Counted from the first letter of the stretch, positions 1 through 11,659 are shown. The stretch: DNA of 64,000 bases from Arcuatula senhousia (GCA_963971305.1 OZ020307.1:48233702-48297701); one strand, 5' to 3'. The notes: generated from the sequence alone by a model not told the origin. Numbers and translations are program-made.

Positions 1-412
1 AAAACTGAAATTTTAGTGAATTTTCAAAGTTCAAAGGGCCATAACTCCCATAAAAATTTGTGGACCGGTGAGAAACTCATACTTGATCTGTAACTCATCA
101 AGGTAAACTCACATACCAAAAATCAGTTCATAATCTATAAGCGTTTAGAAAAAAAGTGCGGAAAACTGAAATTTTAGTGAATTTTCAAAGTTCAAAGGGC
201 CATAACTCACATAAAAATTTGTGGACCGGCAGGAAACTCATACTTGATCTGTAACTCATCAAGGTAAACTCACATACCAAAAATCAGTTCATTATCTATA
301 AGCGTTTAGAAAAAAAGTGCGGAAAACTGAATTTGTTACGGACGGACGGACGCACGGACGGACGGACAGACTGATTACTATAGGGCGTCCGCAACTTTGT
401 TGCGGGGCCCTA
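1..412 (-). mobile_element. Hairpin-tipped element with 162-bp tandem units, 5' part (Helentron-like, non-autonomous)
   Basis: Two and a bit tandem copies of a 162-bp unit (the string AAAACTGAAATTTT recurs near 1 and 163, and a shortened form near 325) lead into a GGAC-type microsatellite (about 340-370). They end in a palindromic hairpin at 382-411 (AGGGCGTCCGCAAC / GTTGCGGGGCCCT). Read on the minus strand, this is hairpin, then (GTCC)n, then tandem units, the same order as the complete element at 39610-40547, whose 162-bp unit is the same sequence. The 3' end lies outside the window. No coding capacity. Assignment to a Helitron/Helentron-like class is inference from architecture. Confidence 0.65.
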
Positions 413-786
413 ATAATTGAAAGGCGGAGCATACAATTGTAGAGTAATTATATTTTAACCAATCAAAATATTTATTAATGAAATACTGGCCCGTGCCATC
501 GTCTGGCGGGAAATATCAAATTAAATAAATATTCAAATATTTTTTTTTCATTGTTTGAAGGAGGAGTCATGTTTTGGAGGCGGAGCTTTTGGTATGCAAT
601 ATTTGGGTCTTTGTTGTTGATTATTGCATGGAAATTTTCCATTAGGTTTATTTAACACAGGTGATATTTTATGCAATATCATTCAGTTGATGTTATTTGG
701 AATACAAATGCCTATTAGTACTTATTTATTCTATCTGAAGATCAAAGGAAAATTTTCAATTCATGTTACAAGTATCTGTGTAGTTC
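413..786. other. AT-rich non-coding, nothing recognised
   Basis: No exon-like segment with splice sites and no clear repeat was seen. The stretch ends where the AGCTCACC-family 3' tail begins. Confidence 0.4.
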
Positions 787-824
787 AGGTGAGCGATTCA
801 GGCTCTTGGGAGCCTCTTGTTTAT
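787..824 (+). mobile_element. Solo 3' end of the AGCTCACC/CTTGTT element family
   Basis: The 38 bases match the last bases of the complete element at 60328-61612: CAGGTGAGCGATTCAGGCTC, then a hairpin (AGGCTC / GAGCCT), then CTTGTT. Only the 3' terminus is present, so this is a truncated copy or relic. Confidence 0.75.
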
Positions 825-1196
825 GATAAAAATTGTTTAAGCTAACCAACAAACGATAACCCATTAACGACTAAGTAATTTACCAGAATTTGGAAAAAAA
901 ACACATTGACATACTCTCCCGTGCTTTCTGTCTAATCTTGTGTCATTAAAAATAAACAATTTGGTTGACACCTTTGTTATTTATTAAGATTATAATGGTT
1001 TTGATATTTGTTATAATTTTGTATGCACCTCTACTTTTGTGAGCAGAACATGTAACAAGTGATATCATTGATGATTAGTGTCTTTTGGACAAAGATATGT
1101 GTATTCCCGCCAATCAAACAACATATACATAAAAACGAACATTTACAGAAAAAAAATACGTAATAAAGTAAAATATTGAATTTCTTTTATTAAAAG

Positions 1197-1241
1197 GTCT
1201 TGTAACGTTCTCTCTTCAACCAGAATCAACACAGACTACAG
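1197..1241 (+). CDS. 45-nt exon 1 of a tandem exon array (Thr/Ser-rich stalk)
   Basis: Preceded by TTAAAAG (acceptor AG at 1195-1196) and followed by GTAATA (donor at 1242). Length is exactly 45 nt, phase 1 in and phase 1 out, so it can be duplicated or skipped without changing frame. In phase 1 it reads LVTFSLQPESTQTT; phase 0 has an early TAA. It is homologous to the exons at 1628 and 3533 (shared LQPE-S-QT core). The encoded peptide is hydrophilic and Thr/Ser/Gln-rich, typical of an O-glycosylated spacer. The exon lies upstream of an LDLa exon (4220) with the same phase. What precedes it is outside the window or was not recognised. The polypyrimidine tract is modest (TTTCTTTTATT). Confidence 0.6.
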
Positions 1242-1627
1242 GTAATATAGTAGTTCAAAAAGTATGAAAAAATTACAGTAATTAAATGATTCTGCAAAAC
1301 ATTATTTTTATCAATTTGGAGCACGCAATGCTTAATTGTGATAACGGCGATTGGTGTTATGTAATCTTAAGTTTCATAACCAGAAGTGAACTCAATTTTC
1401 AAAGCAATGGACAGTTCAAATTACTTGATCAGGTAACTTTACTATTCTAAATTTAATGAGGCGCACTTTTACCTTTTGACATAGAAGAATGTTAAACGTG
1501 TAAAAGTTACGCTTACTTTTTAAATCTTAAACTTATCTAGCTTTTTATTTTTAAATTGTTTATCGATGCTGTACATGTGTTCAAATAGAAGTAAATAGAT
1601 TTTTAATTTTTTTGTCTATTTAATAAG

Positions 1628-1672
1628 GCCCTGCAACGGACACTCTTCAGCCCGAAACATCACAAACTGAAG
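1628..1672 (+). CDS. 45-nt exon 2 of the tandem exon array
   Basis: Acceptor AG at 1626-1627 (TTTAATAAG), donor GTAAAC at 1673. It is 45 nt, phase 1/1, reading PATDTLQPETSQTE. Exons 1 and 2 share the spacing of the Leu-Gln-Pro-Glu core and their ends. The downstream intron flank resembles the flank of the 3533 copy, so exon plus intron was duplicated as a block. The role is probably a repeat in a mucin-like stalk of the same product as the LDLa exon at 4220. There is no evidence of expression beyond splice-site conservation and an open frame. Confidence 0.6.
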
Positions 1673-1929
1673 GTAAACTAGTCTAGTAGTTTAAGTATCA
1701 TCTTTTATGAAATATGGACTCTTTCAATACTGAAATCATTACAAAAATATTTTAATCATTACACATAATCAAGATAATCAAATGAATGTTGCAAGGAAAT
1801 TAAAGTGTAGAATAAATGCAAGTAACAGTAAACCTAGCGAGAAATATCGGGGAGATTTCTTTGGATTGGTGAAAACGTATGAGCGAAAAAGTTTGCAAGG
1901 AAAAGATTCATTGGCAAATAAAAATTGTA

Positions 1930-2240
1930 AGCTTTCATTGGATTGTCTGTAAGTGCATGATATCTTCCACAAAATTTGTGAGTAATTTTTGTGACATACG
2001 TGACGCTTTACTTGGGAAATCGTTTTCAGTCCCGCAAGCTATGGAATAAAGAGTCAATTGAGATATATAAACTCCATAGGCCTCAGCGGAGGGAATATTG
2101 CTACACAAGAAGAAAGTTGACAATTCGAAAGTTGAAGTCATCACGTTTGTCATAGAACTTTATTGAAAACTTTAATAGAGAGTCTATTTCAAGAGGTAGA
2201 TGAAGCAGACTTCCAAGAATCCTAAGCGCTCTTTATCTAT
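1930..2240 (-). pseudogene. Fragment of Penelope-like reverse transcriptase (C-terminal part)
   Basis: The minus strand encodes a stretch containing AYGVYISQL, which matches ASPAYGVYISQLIRYARAC of the larger copy at 49847-50428. The flanking DNA also matches the 29690-29945 fragment (for example the shared GTCATCACGTTTGTCATAGA). The reading frame is interrupted and no catalytic motif remains. It lies in the intron between the second and third 45-nt exon copies. Confidence 0.7.
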
Positions 2241-2678
2241 AGTAAAAGATTTGACAGGAATGAGTTTATATTACTCGTCAATCAAATAGATAACGTAAAG
2301 TAAAGCGGTTAATTTTCTTGGTGGTTTTATTTTCGCTTATTTTTGCGGCTCAGAGATATTCGAAAAAAACAAAACCCGCGAAATTAAACCTAAAGAAAGA
2401 TATTTTTTGTGTATTTCTTAATGTGTATTATGCTTTACAGATCACCATTATTTCACTAAAAAATTGTCGTTCAAATATTTTAATTTATAATATAAAAGCT
2501 AATTTCAGCATTTAAATTTTTTTTTATAAAAATATTGATACAAGTACAGTATAATTATTAAAGATTAAAAGAGTTACATGAAGTAATTGGTAAATCTACC
2601 AAAGACTTAATTTCAATTAATTAATCAATTGTCATATACAATTTAATTTCCAATAATAAAACAATAACATTTATTTAA

Positions 2679-3326
2679 AGGCATATTGTCTACGGCAAAC
2701 TCATTTTTTTAACCCCCCCCCAATTTTTTGGTGTTAATTAGACCGAAATGCAATAAAATAAATATTGAAAAACAAATTTGCTTCAAATTTTGCCTCAAAA
2801 GTAGTTTATTTTGATCAAAATAGCTCGACAATATTAATTGATATTTTATTTACCTGCATTACGTCACATTGACAAAGATTTAGACTGAGTAGTTTTAACG
2901 CGGACACTAATCGGAATCTCGGGTTTTGTCCCCGAATACCTTGATATGTTGAACAAATACCAATATTTTTCGTGTTTACCTTTTAAATCACATTAAAAAC
3001 TTAATACAGGCAATGATTGTCAGTTTTATTCATTAAGTAGTTCTAATATTCGGTTTCCGTTTTAATTTTCTTCCGAGCTAAAACTTCGAGAAACAGATTA
3101 TGCACCACGTGCAAGAACTATGGAAGTTTTCAATCAAAGAAAGTATAGTGCGCATTCTTACAGCTCATCTACATCTCATGAATATGAATGTTTGTAAAGC
3201 TTTACAAATGTTATATATTTTTCAATTTTTGAAGTAATAATGTACCCTAGTGGTATTTTGAACGTTTGTATCTTTCTAAATAAACATAACGAATAGTATA
3301 AATAATTTTTCGTAGACAATATGCCT
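2679..3326. mobile_element. TTAA-flanked inverted-repeat element (piggyBac/Kolobok-type MITE)
   Basis: 16-bp perfect terminal inverted repeats AGGCATATTGTCTACG (2679-2694) and its complement (3311-3326), immediately flanked by TTAA on both sides (2675-2678 and 3327-3330). Length is 648 bp with no ORF of note. A TTAA target site is the hallmark of piggyBac and Kolobok families; which one mobilised it cannot be decided here. It sits in the intron before the third 45-nt exon copy. Confidence 0.8.
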
Positions 3327-3532
3327 TTAACTAGAATCATTTTTTTAAATACTAAGTTTCCATTGATTTATTTTCAAAGAAACAAGATTACTGTCAAAAA
3401 ATATATGCATTAATTATGATCAAATCGCAAAAATTTAACCCGACAAAATAACAGGCTAAACGGTATACACCAACACAATCTTAACATTACAATTTTACAT
3501 TATATACTAGTATATTTTATTTACTTTAAAAT

Positions 3533-3577
3533 GTCCTGAAATAACAACCCTTCAACGAGAAATATCACAAACTACAG
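3533..3577 (+). pseudogene. Third 45-nt exon copy with destroyed acceptor
   Basis: Homologous to exons 1197-1241 and 1628-1672: 45 nt, intact donor GTAAAC at 3578, open in phase 1 (PEITTLQREISQTT). The dinucleotide that should be AG (3531-3532) is AT (TTTAAAAT instead of TTAAAAG/TTAATAAG), so normal U2 splicing into this position is not expected. The frame is still open, so the loss may be recent, or this may be an allele or assembly base difference. Another AG could be used only by altering the exon. Confidence 0.6.
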
Positions 3578-4219
3578 GTAAACTTTTAGTTAAAAAAATG
3601 ATTTGAAAATAAACATGGACAATTCCAATACAGAAATCATAAGGTAAATATTTTACTATTAAATAGGAATGAAAGGTAGCGTATACATTATCATGGTAAT
3701 CATATGATTAGTGTAATGTTATTTTAAAATTCATAACCAAGTCTGAACTGAATACTGGAAATTTCGTGTGTTCAATCGTTTAACCTACTATTATCTTCAA
3801 TTTGTTTTTTTTTCACATATAAGGTAGAAAGACAAAGGAGTCCTTGGAGTAAATAGACTTTGGCGGGTATTTTCAAAAAACTCATAGCAAGACTCAATTT
3901 TATATTGTATTGGTTATTGGCAATAGATTTGTCCTTTGATCGAGAATGTGACATATTAACCGACATCCTACATGTATAGATTACTTGGTCACATGAGGTG
4001 AATCACCACACTATGGTTTTATTATATTACTTTATTTCCAGTTTGTTGATATCCGTCCTAAACCTAGAATAATTTAATTTTTCTAAAGGAACCTTTAATA
4101 AAGAACATTATGAAGATACGGGTCTACATAGATTTTAAACTATTCCTCTGTCCATTTATTGTTGAAAAGGTGTTCATTGGTATAATTGATTTTGGATAAA
4201 TGTGTTGTAGGAATTATAG

Positions 4220-4327
4220 TATGTCGACTTGATGAATTCAAATGTACTAACAACAAATGTGTGAGTAAAAGCAAGAGGTGTAATGGTGCTGCTGATTGTG
4301 ATGACAACTCAGATGAACAAAACTGCC
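4220..4327 (+). CDS. LDL-receptor class A (LDLa) domain exon
   Basis: Encodes one LDLa module: CRLDEFKC then CVSKSKRC, then CNGAADCDDNSDEQNC (written in pieces). It has six cysteines and the calcium-binding acidic cluster D..D.SDE that defines the family. Splice sites: acceptor AG at 4218-4219 (an alternative AG at 4209-4210 adds three codons in the same phase), donor GTAAGT at 4328. It is a phase 1/1 exon of 108 nt, the classic shufflable LDLa exon. Such modules bind basic ligand patches (lipoproteins, proteases, other secreted ligands) outside the cell. It presumably follows the 45-nt exons in one transcript. No later exon of this gene was recognised before the new start codon at 13537. Confidence 0.85.
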
Positions 4328-6350
4328 GTAAGTTTCAGGGGCAAAATTACTCAATTTTTCATAAGATAAGGCTGAGCATAATTAAGTTTAAGATGTAAGG
4401 AAGATGCAATTAAATCAGTAAGTGGTTAGCATCGGGGGCATTATTGAGTTAACAAATCAGTCTTTAGAGTCATAACAATGTTAAACACCAATATCGGGAA
4501 CAAACATTCTGCCAGGGGAAGACACTCTTAACGACCTACCAGGGGCAGTCACTCTGAACGACATTTATATCAGTGGTCATAACTCAACATTTGCATCAAA
4601 GAATGAGTTCCAATGGTTCAGTGGTAATGACTTCATGAATAAAATAAAAATTTGTTTATACTTTATATCCATAATCTCCAAATCTCTAGAATGAGCATCT
4701 ACTGAGGCTTTAACCCTGCACGCCACGAGCAATAAACTTAAAGCATTAATTGTTAGACATAAATTTAAGGAATAATAACTAGACGCTAATCAGTAATTGC
4801 TGCAATGAAACAGGTATGAAAAGTAATAATTATAGAGCATGAATATCAGGAGCAGCTACTCTGTGATCCATAAGTATCAGGGTGAAAAAGTTGAATAAGT
4901 TTTTTATATTTTAGTCAATTGAAGTCAACGAAATTTCAGTCGAGTTGCTCGAACTTATAAAGGTCAAACTAATTTCCTTTTATTAACTTCTATTTTAGCA
5001 AACTAAAGAAGAAACCAACAGACGAAGATTAAGTATACTTTTTTAAAGATCAGTGGATACAGAAGTGTGACAACATAATTTTCAGTTAACATTGCATATG
5101 TATAGTCTAATTACTTTACTTGTTGAATCATTTATATATTACAGTATAACAATTAAGTATGGACAGAAATGAAAATAGAAAAGATTTTTGATAAGAATAA
5201 TTATAGAAATGTAAATCGAAATAAGAAGTTTTGTCATAGATTTTAAGAAGAGACATAAAAAAGAAAAGATTAAGATCAGAATAAATGGAACGCCCCCCCC
5301 CCCCCCCCCATCAAGAAAAAAATCAGTGTGCTACAGTTTTCAAATAAATACCCACATTCCCGCCTACAACCTATTTACTATATGTTATATATCGAAATGT
5401 TGAAAAAAAGAGTCATGAATATTAAAATGGAAGCATAAATAAGAGATTGGTACCCACTTGAATTGTCTTCTAAAGCATTGTTATTTCATTTGAATTGATT
5501 TTTTATAGGGAAACCACAAAAATCCATGAGAAAATTGTGTAATAGTTTTATAAAAAAAAACATTTTGGGTGTTTTCGATGAGCTGTAGAAAATAGGTGGG
5601 CACCCTATGGTGTAACGGCCAAACACACCTATCACTCTTGGGGGTATAATAATTAGAAGAATAAATAACAAGGAAACGTAAAAATAGTAGAAGGGGCATC
5701 ATTTTTTATCGAAAGACCATTTATTTTCATTTGTGTCATTACATTATTAGACTATTAGTACTGTTAATTTTAAAATATAAAAAACACTAGGGACCTATAT
5801 CTCTTTTTCTAGTTACTTTTTTAAAACTTATATACATTTTTGTTTTATAACATAATAAATTAAATTATAAAAACTTTATTATATTAAATTAACTTATTTG
5901 TTATCTTTAATACAAATTGTCAAGAGATATGAAACATGATTCTCTTGCAAAATTTTGCATACTGTGATTATCCTTAACAGTTCAAAAGACAAAGTAAATT
6001 GTCTTTTGGTTAGAGTTGAACATGTTCTGTTCTCTTATATCAACTAGCTTTTTTCTTTTTTTTAATTCATGATATATGTGTCCTGATTACCAGGTTTCTA
6101 CATTGTAAGGCATAATTACTTAAAGTAGAGACTGAGTTTTTTTTCCATTTATTATTTACAAAACACTTAGCAGCACAAAAAAGTAATATTTAAACGACCT
6201 ACTATTAAGAAATTTGGTTATTTACAAAGATATTATCTGTAAGAAAAATCTGGCAGGTAACTACAAATAGGTAAAAACAATTTGTTATGTGAATTTCAAA
6301 AACAAGAGATTGAACTTTTATTGTAGCGATTAAAATGGTCAAAGACAGAA
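4328..6350. other. Non-coding; short degenerate repeats and a poly-C tract
   Basis: Contains a degenerate duplication around 4510-4560 (GACACTCTTAACGACCTACC / GTCACTCTGAACGACAT), a poly-C run near 5294-5309, and AT-rich sequence. No exon-like segment with acceptor, open frame and donor was recognised. Confidence 0.4.
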
Positions 6351-6901
6351 TTGGCCGGATTTCGTTAAATAGGAAGTATATGAGTCACAGACCTGAATTC
6401 AAATCCCACATTATGAGAGATCATGCTGATGCTGCATACTAAATTTTTAGAAACTGTGATAAATAGTTGCTGAGAAAACTGTTACGAAAATTTTCTATTT
6501 TTGAACATAGTGTCAAAAATTAACGAAGTCGGTAAACAGGTAGAAGGTGAGCGACAGAACTTGAATCAAATCCCACGTAATGGGAGCCCATGCTGATGCT
6601 GCATAATAAATATCTAGAAACTGTGATTAATTGTTGCTGAGAAAACTGTTACGAAAATTTTCTTTTTTTTTTAACATTAGTGTCAAAAATTAACGAAGTC
6701 GGTAAACAGGAAGTAGGTGAGCGACAGAACTGGAATCGAATCCCACTTTATGGGAGCACATGCTGATGCTGCATACCAAATATCAAGAGGCTGTGATTAG
6801 TAGTTACTGAGAAAATTGTTACGAAAGTATTTTCCCCGCCTGCCCGGCGCCCGACATGTATCATTTTATAACCCAAATTTTCACTAGTGAAATCCGGCCA
6901 A
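6351..6901. mobile_element. 551-bp terminal-inverted-repeat element filled with about 170-bp tandem units
   Basis: Perfect 13-bp inverted repeats TTGGCCGGATTTC (6351-6363) and GAAATCCGGCCAA (6889-6901). The interior holds about three units of roughly 170 bp with recurring strings CACAGACCTG/GACAGAACTG, AATCCCAC, GCTGATGCTGCATA and GCTGAGAAAACTGTTACGAA. The same unit builds the array at 33842-35773. No coding capacity and no clear target duplication. A non-autonomous DNA element with a satellite core is the most economical reading. Confidence 0.65.
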
Positions 6902-8092
6902 AAACTAACATTAAAGAGTGTAATCTAAATATCAGTAACTAAGAGCAGTTGACTCAATGGGATCAATTTCTGTATCACCATTGAAAATGTGCAAAAATCT
7001 AATTGTAAATTACTGTTTTATTGTTTTCATATTGGGAACCTTCATCCTAAAAAAAAACCAAAAAGACTCTTTTTAAGAACCTGTAACTTTCTTTGGAACA
7101 ATCCTCAGTCAATCACAATTATTATACCTTAATAGTGTTTTTGTTTAATAAATGCATATACAATAATTTCACTATTTTTGTTTGTTTGCTGGCTTTGAAC
7201 TATTGAGCGGTCAATAGTTTCCGAACTATTGCCCTCGCCACAACTATTTGTCCTCTGACGTCATTAAGCCCCGCCTTTAACCAATCGTTTTCATTGTTTC
7301 ATTTTTGATTTCCCTTATACCCAGTCAATAAGTATAAACTATCTTATAATACCATATAGCGTTTTTTTTTTCTCAGGGGTAAATTTTCGCGATTTAGAAC
7401 AGTGTTTTGGATGCAGTTTTTGGTAGAATAAATTATGGTTAATTTGAAAATAAAAGAACTTGACGCTCTAGCCAGACTCCGATTTTTCAGAAAATAAAAA
7501 GGAAGGATGAAATTAAAATCCATAAATACCTGGTAAAAAGTCGTCTCACCGTGAAAAGGTGGTCATATGACATGTTGACGGTTGTGAAGTATGAAATATC
7601 AGATGTCAAGTGAGACCAGTGTCTGTACGCACAGATTCATGATATAACTTGATTTTATGCTTCACAAAAGCAACAGATGTATTAAAACAAAAAGTACTGC
7701 CAGTCACAATATGCACTCTTCAACACATATCATGCTGTACCGAATGCAACAAGCTACTTCCAGTCCCAAATTTTCATAAACATAACTTTTAAAAGAATCT
7801 CTAACTATCGAACCTAATTTGTTCAGAACGGTAAGCGAAACCAAACATATTATTTTATTTGGCCTTATTCATGCTTCTCCAGAGCAACGAATGTATTGAA
7901 AAAAAGTACCCGTGCTTCCAGTCCCAATATACACTCTTAAACGCATATCATGGTATAACCAAAATAGTGTAATACCAGCTTTATGTTATGTCATGTAGAA
8001 GGGGTGAATGTTACAGCCTTTATTTGATGTAGCTCTAACTGTTTCTGAGATATTATGGAATAAAGTGACCAACACTAAAATTATTTCTTTTT
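6902..8092. other. Non-coding with fragments of dispersed repeats
   Basis: Near 7376-7400 there is GGGTAAATTTTCGCGATTT, matching the subterminal motif of the element at 52863. 7530-7640 shares strings with 12050-12140 and 12680-12720 (AGTCGTCTCACC / AGTCGTCTTACC; CATATGACATG). No gene was recognised. Confidence 0.4.
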
Positions 8093-8615
8093 ATGCCCCC
8101 ATGACGATATGTCGGGGGCATTAAGTTTTACTCATGAACGTCCGTACAAATTTCCGCCAAGCTTTTCTCAAAAACCGTACATCAGAATAATTTGGATCTC
8201 GGTAGGATGATCCAGTATGAAAATTTATACGCCCTGAGCTACTTCCAGACATGTCGGCCTTCAACTCCCTGTCTGAAGCTGGACCAATATGCAAAAACGA
8301 CTTGAAAATTTTAATCAGGCTTTTCTCTAAAATCATACATCAGGATGATTTAAAACTTGGGCGAACGGTTTAGTATGACAAACCTGTATGTCCTTAGCGA
8401 TTTGAAGACCTGTTAGACTCTTACTTCCTGTTTGGGGTGGGACTGATTTCAAAATGAACTTTACGTACATGCAAATTTCTATCAAACTTACCCTGCATGA
8501 TACTTTTGAAACTTGGTAGGATGGTTTAGTATCATGTATGACAAACTATACGTCTTAAGCGACTTTCAGATGTTTCAGACTTTCACTTCCTGTTTGGGGT
8601 GAGCGGTGGACATGG
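8093..8615 (+). mobile_element. Hairpin-tipped element, ATGCCCCC family, 3' truncated
   Basis: Starts with the palindrome ATGCCCCC...GGGGGCAT (8093-8121). About three diverged units of roughly 160 bp follow (recurring GCTTTTCTC, CATCAG, GGTAGGATG, CAGTATGA and CTTCCTGTTTGGGG). The layout is the same as the 39610 and 60328 elements, but with a different hairpin and unit. The 3' hairpin plus CTTGTT end is not present, so the copy is probably truncated near 8615. Confidence 0.55.
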
Positions 8616-8769
8616 GCTCATTCTATCGATCTTTATTTGAAATTTATAATTGTGTCACCTGCATTTTGCAGATGCAATAACATGTATATACGGTTTAATG
8701 ACACTTGAAATATAATAAAAACAACTATATGTCACAAAATAATTTCTGTTAATTTTATACAGGAACACA

Positions 8770-9440
8770 AAGGTCAGCTGATATTTGGTACAGAGCAGCA
8801 GTATAAAACTATGTAGGTGTATAGAAGAAAATAAGCACAAATGAGGAAATCCAATCTCAAAATTCCAAATGAACAAAGACAAGGGTGGCACACGAAAAAA
8901 GAAAACAGCACTAACAAACAGAATACAAAAAGTACAAAAAAATGATTGAAAATCAACTGATCAACTGACAACATGTCATTTGAATTCAGGTGCTCCAAAA
9001 GATTAAGCAGGTCATGCCTATTACAACACTCCCGTCCTGTTGCCAATTTACAAAGCAAAGAAGCAGCAATGGGACAATCCAACGTCAAAAGTCCAAATGA
9101 GCAAAGACAAGACTGGCACACAAAAACGAAAACAGCACTAACATTCGGAAAACACAAAGCATAAATAAGTGTAAGAGACACAGCCATAATCAAGCGTCAA
9201 TTCAGAAAAAAACACAATGAACGACCACTGCTGCTCGTGGTTCTGCCATTGGCCAATGATCAAGATAAAATGAATATAATTCAAATCCAGTTCTGGTAGA
9301 TCCCCTCTTAAACAAGGAACAGAAAACATTAAAAAGACACGTACAAACAAAAGTTTTGTCAAAGGTTCCTGGCTAAGGACAGGCACATATAATATGTTGC
9401 GGGGATAAACAAGTTATTTGGGCACAACCTCCCTCCTATC
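8770..9440 (-). repeat. Dispersed mussel-type repeat with GGCACATA...CCCTCC tail
   Basis: 8805-9200 contains two related blocks (AATGAGGAAATCCAATCTCA... and AATGGGACAATCCAACGTCA...), each followed by CAAATGA.CAAAGACAAG. They share strings with 22960-23040 and 29410-29660. 9375-9435 (AGGCACATATAATATGTTGC ... AACCTCCCTCC) matches 49683-49742 and, reversed, 35930-35990. ORFs here are by-products of the repeat. The class is unresolved; association with the Penelope-like element tail is suggested by the 49.7-kb copy. Confidence 0.5.
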
Positions 9441-9529
9441 AATATTACTAGACAAAGCAAAAAAAACTAAACACAATAAAAAACAGAAAATCTTTTACCA
9501 AATACCGGTATATTTGTTCGTATGAATCA

Positions 9530-9765
9530 TCATAACTACAATATTTATTTCTTCAAGGATGTCTAATATATAAACAGATTGGTGACTTTTTGACCGTATA
9601 TATGGAAAGGAAACGATAAAAGAATATAATTTAAACAAATAAAAGGGTTACATATTTGAATATGGTTCAAAAGTGCATTGACCACAATCCCTTACACAAA
9701 CAGCTCATTTAACCTTTTCAACTTGAAATGATGCTGATCATAAACAAAATGAAGGTCACCCATTC
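9530..9765. repeat. Copy 1 of a triplicated 190-240 bp segment
   Basis: Shares long strings with 13240-13462 and 15680-15882: TTTCTTCAA, GACTTTTTGAC, AACGATAAAAGAATATAA, GCATTGACCACA, ACACAAACA and AAAATGAAGGTCA. The second copy ends about 75 bp upstream of the signal-peptide start codon at 13537. Confidence 0.6.
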
Positions 9766-9799
9766 AGTGTTTGGGCATGTTGGGTACGGTGTTTGCTTG

Positions 9800-10198
9800 A
9801 GTCATACAGTTTACCTATCACCCAGGCTTTATGAAGTTAAGCTGAAGATGGTTGTTAAGTTGTTTTATGCATATTTGTAGATATTTTACATTTAATCCAT
9901 GTCATCTTTATTTAATTTGTAATTGCATTATTTTGGTCTTTTTCATTTTAGTAGACAGAAACGTTTTTACGATTGTGTTCTAAAATAAGCAACTTGTGAA
10001 TAATAGTGACATACCTGCGCCGAAAATATCGACTTCTAGTATGTAAAAGAAAGTTAGTGTTTAAACAATTTTATATTTTAGATATAAATTCAAATTCTTA
10101 CCCAGATATGATATTCATTGTGTGACAGTATATAATCAGGGGAAACTATTATAATTTTAATACCTCATGAAAAGTATATCAAATCGAATTAAAACACC
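9800..10198. other. Non-coding, nothing recognised
   Basis: AT-rich; no exon, terminal repeat or tandem repeat was seen. Confidence 0.35.
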
Positions 10199-10570
10199 AG
10201 GTTTTTTCCTTGTACTGCATAAGGTCGATACCCTCGGTTCTTGATTTGGCTTCACTGTTCGAACCAGCTAGCTTTGAGTACTTTTAATTTAATACTTTTT
10301 GGTTTTTTTTACCTTCCAATGTTTTGATTTAAATGCTACTGATGAGAGCTTTCTCCTTGAAATATCGATACACAAAATAACCAAATTAACCGTTTGTGGT
10401 ATTGTATTTTGATATCACTGGGTCGATAACCGCTGCTGGTGGACCAGAGGTCCCCAACGGTAACAACAAGCCAGGTTTACCAATTCAATTTCTAATATTT
10501 TTTATTGAAATTCCCGATTGTTGAATTCGTAATTGATTGAAACACTAGGTTTCTCTCCTTGAACTGTTCC
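10199..10570 (+). repeat. Dispersed repeat (TGGTGGACCAGAGGTCCCC family), copy 1
   Basis: Contains GGTCGATACCCTCGGTTCTT, ATTTAAATGCTACTGATGAG, CTTGAAATATCGATA and GCTGCTGGTGGACCAGAGGT. All recur in order at 26255-26610 (+) and, inverted, at 54772-55250. No ORF. The class is unknown. Confidence 0.6.
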
Positions 10571-11264
10571 CGGCAGCTGTTCATAGACACAATTTGGGCA
10601 AACCAGTTGAAATACTATAACCCACTCGTTAGAGATGGACTATATTGCAATCACCTTGTCAGTCTGTCTGTCCGTAAAAACGTTTTTAACAGATTTCTCG
10701 GTTTCTTCTAAAGGGGTGTATCAGCAGATAAAGGATTTAAAAGAACAAAGCAGACAACAAATTATATCCCGCAGAGTGGAAACCGTCGAGTTATGACATT
10801 TTAAAGAAATGGAACAATATTGTGAGCCCAAATTTGAATGACTCTTCACTGCATACATTAACAAATGACTTAGAGCATGGACGTTATATTTGCATACATT
10901 ATTTTATCAAAATTTCAATAAAATTATTACTTTATTGATCTTTTCTTGTCATTGCTAAACATATTATAGCACAATATTAGTGTTTTTCTTCTATCCAAAA
11001 TCATTCGACTGACATGGTGTCTTCAAATGCCTTTGGACATAGAGTAACCCACTAATTTAATAAATAAGTGGTATTTCAGTGTATAACTGAGAATAAACAA
11101 ACACCGCTTTTTGTAAGAAACCATGCATATATAGCAGCACGATTTGAAAACAAAACCTTAAAATGTGCTCTCTAAAAAATAAGTATGTGATGTTCTTTAT
11201 TTCAACTTAAAACTCTTACACATGAATAAATAAGGTTGATATGATTGTGGGCATTCTACATTAA

Positions 11265-11655
11265 GGATGGTCACTCTTGAACTTTTTAATATCAAAGATT
11301 TTATGATGTGTGGTGGAAATGATAGATAATTGTTTACTTAATCAAATAGCAAAAAGAAAATGATAGGTCCGTGTGCTCGTTTTCGAGATAAATGACGTAA
11401 ATAATTTGGCGGAAAATCAGACTCCTCTAGATTTTACATGACTTTAACATTGTGAAGTTTTTGGCCTTAAAAACCACGAAGTTGTATCAAGAATTTCAAG
11501 AAATTTTATACAGTTGGTTGTTAAGGTCTATATTATCAGAAAATATCATAAAAAGTAGGGGTCAATGTGCAAAAAAATTCTTCAATATTTAAAGGCAAAG
11601 TCTAGAGGAGTTCCGAAATCAGACTGAAATCCTGAAACATGAACAGTGACCATCC
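11265..11655. mobile_element. TTAA-flanked MITE with GGATGGTCACT ends
   Basis: Terminal repeats GGATGGTCACT (11265-11275) and AGTGACCATCC (11645-11655), each bordered by TTAA (11261-11264, 11656-11659). A second, internal inverted pair (ATCAGACTCCTCTAGA near 11416 and TCTAGAGGAG near 11600) would allow a long hairpin. A decayed copy lies at 17507-17802. Confidence 0.8.
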
Positions 11656-11659
11656 TTAA

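Noticed and set aside
5294..5309. Poly-C tract and other G/C runs (37326, 38092, 44226)
   Set aside because: Simple homopolymers, partly inside MITEs; no further structure.
8774..9193. 139-aa hydrophobic minus-strand ORF
   Set aside because: It covers a dispersed repeat with relatives at 22.9 kb and 29.5 kb; the frame is not conserved among copies.
10336..10365. CTGATGAGAG...CTCC-TT-GAAA in the dispersed repeat, also at 26537 and 54830, resembling a hammerhead core
   Set aside because: Two or three unpaired bases separate the short stem from GAAA and no stem I pairing is present, so it does not fold as a hammerhead.
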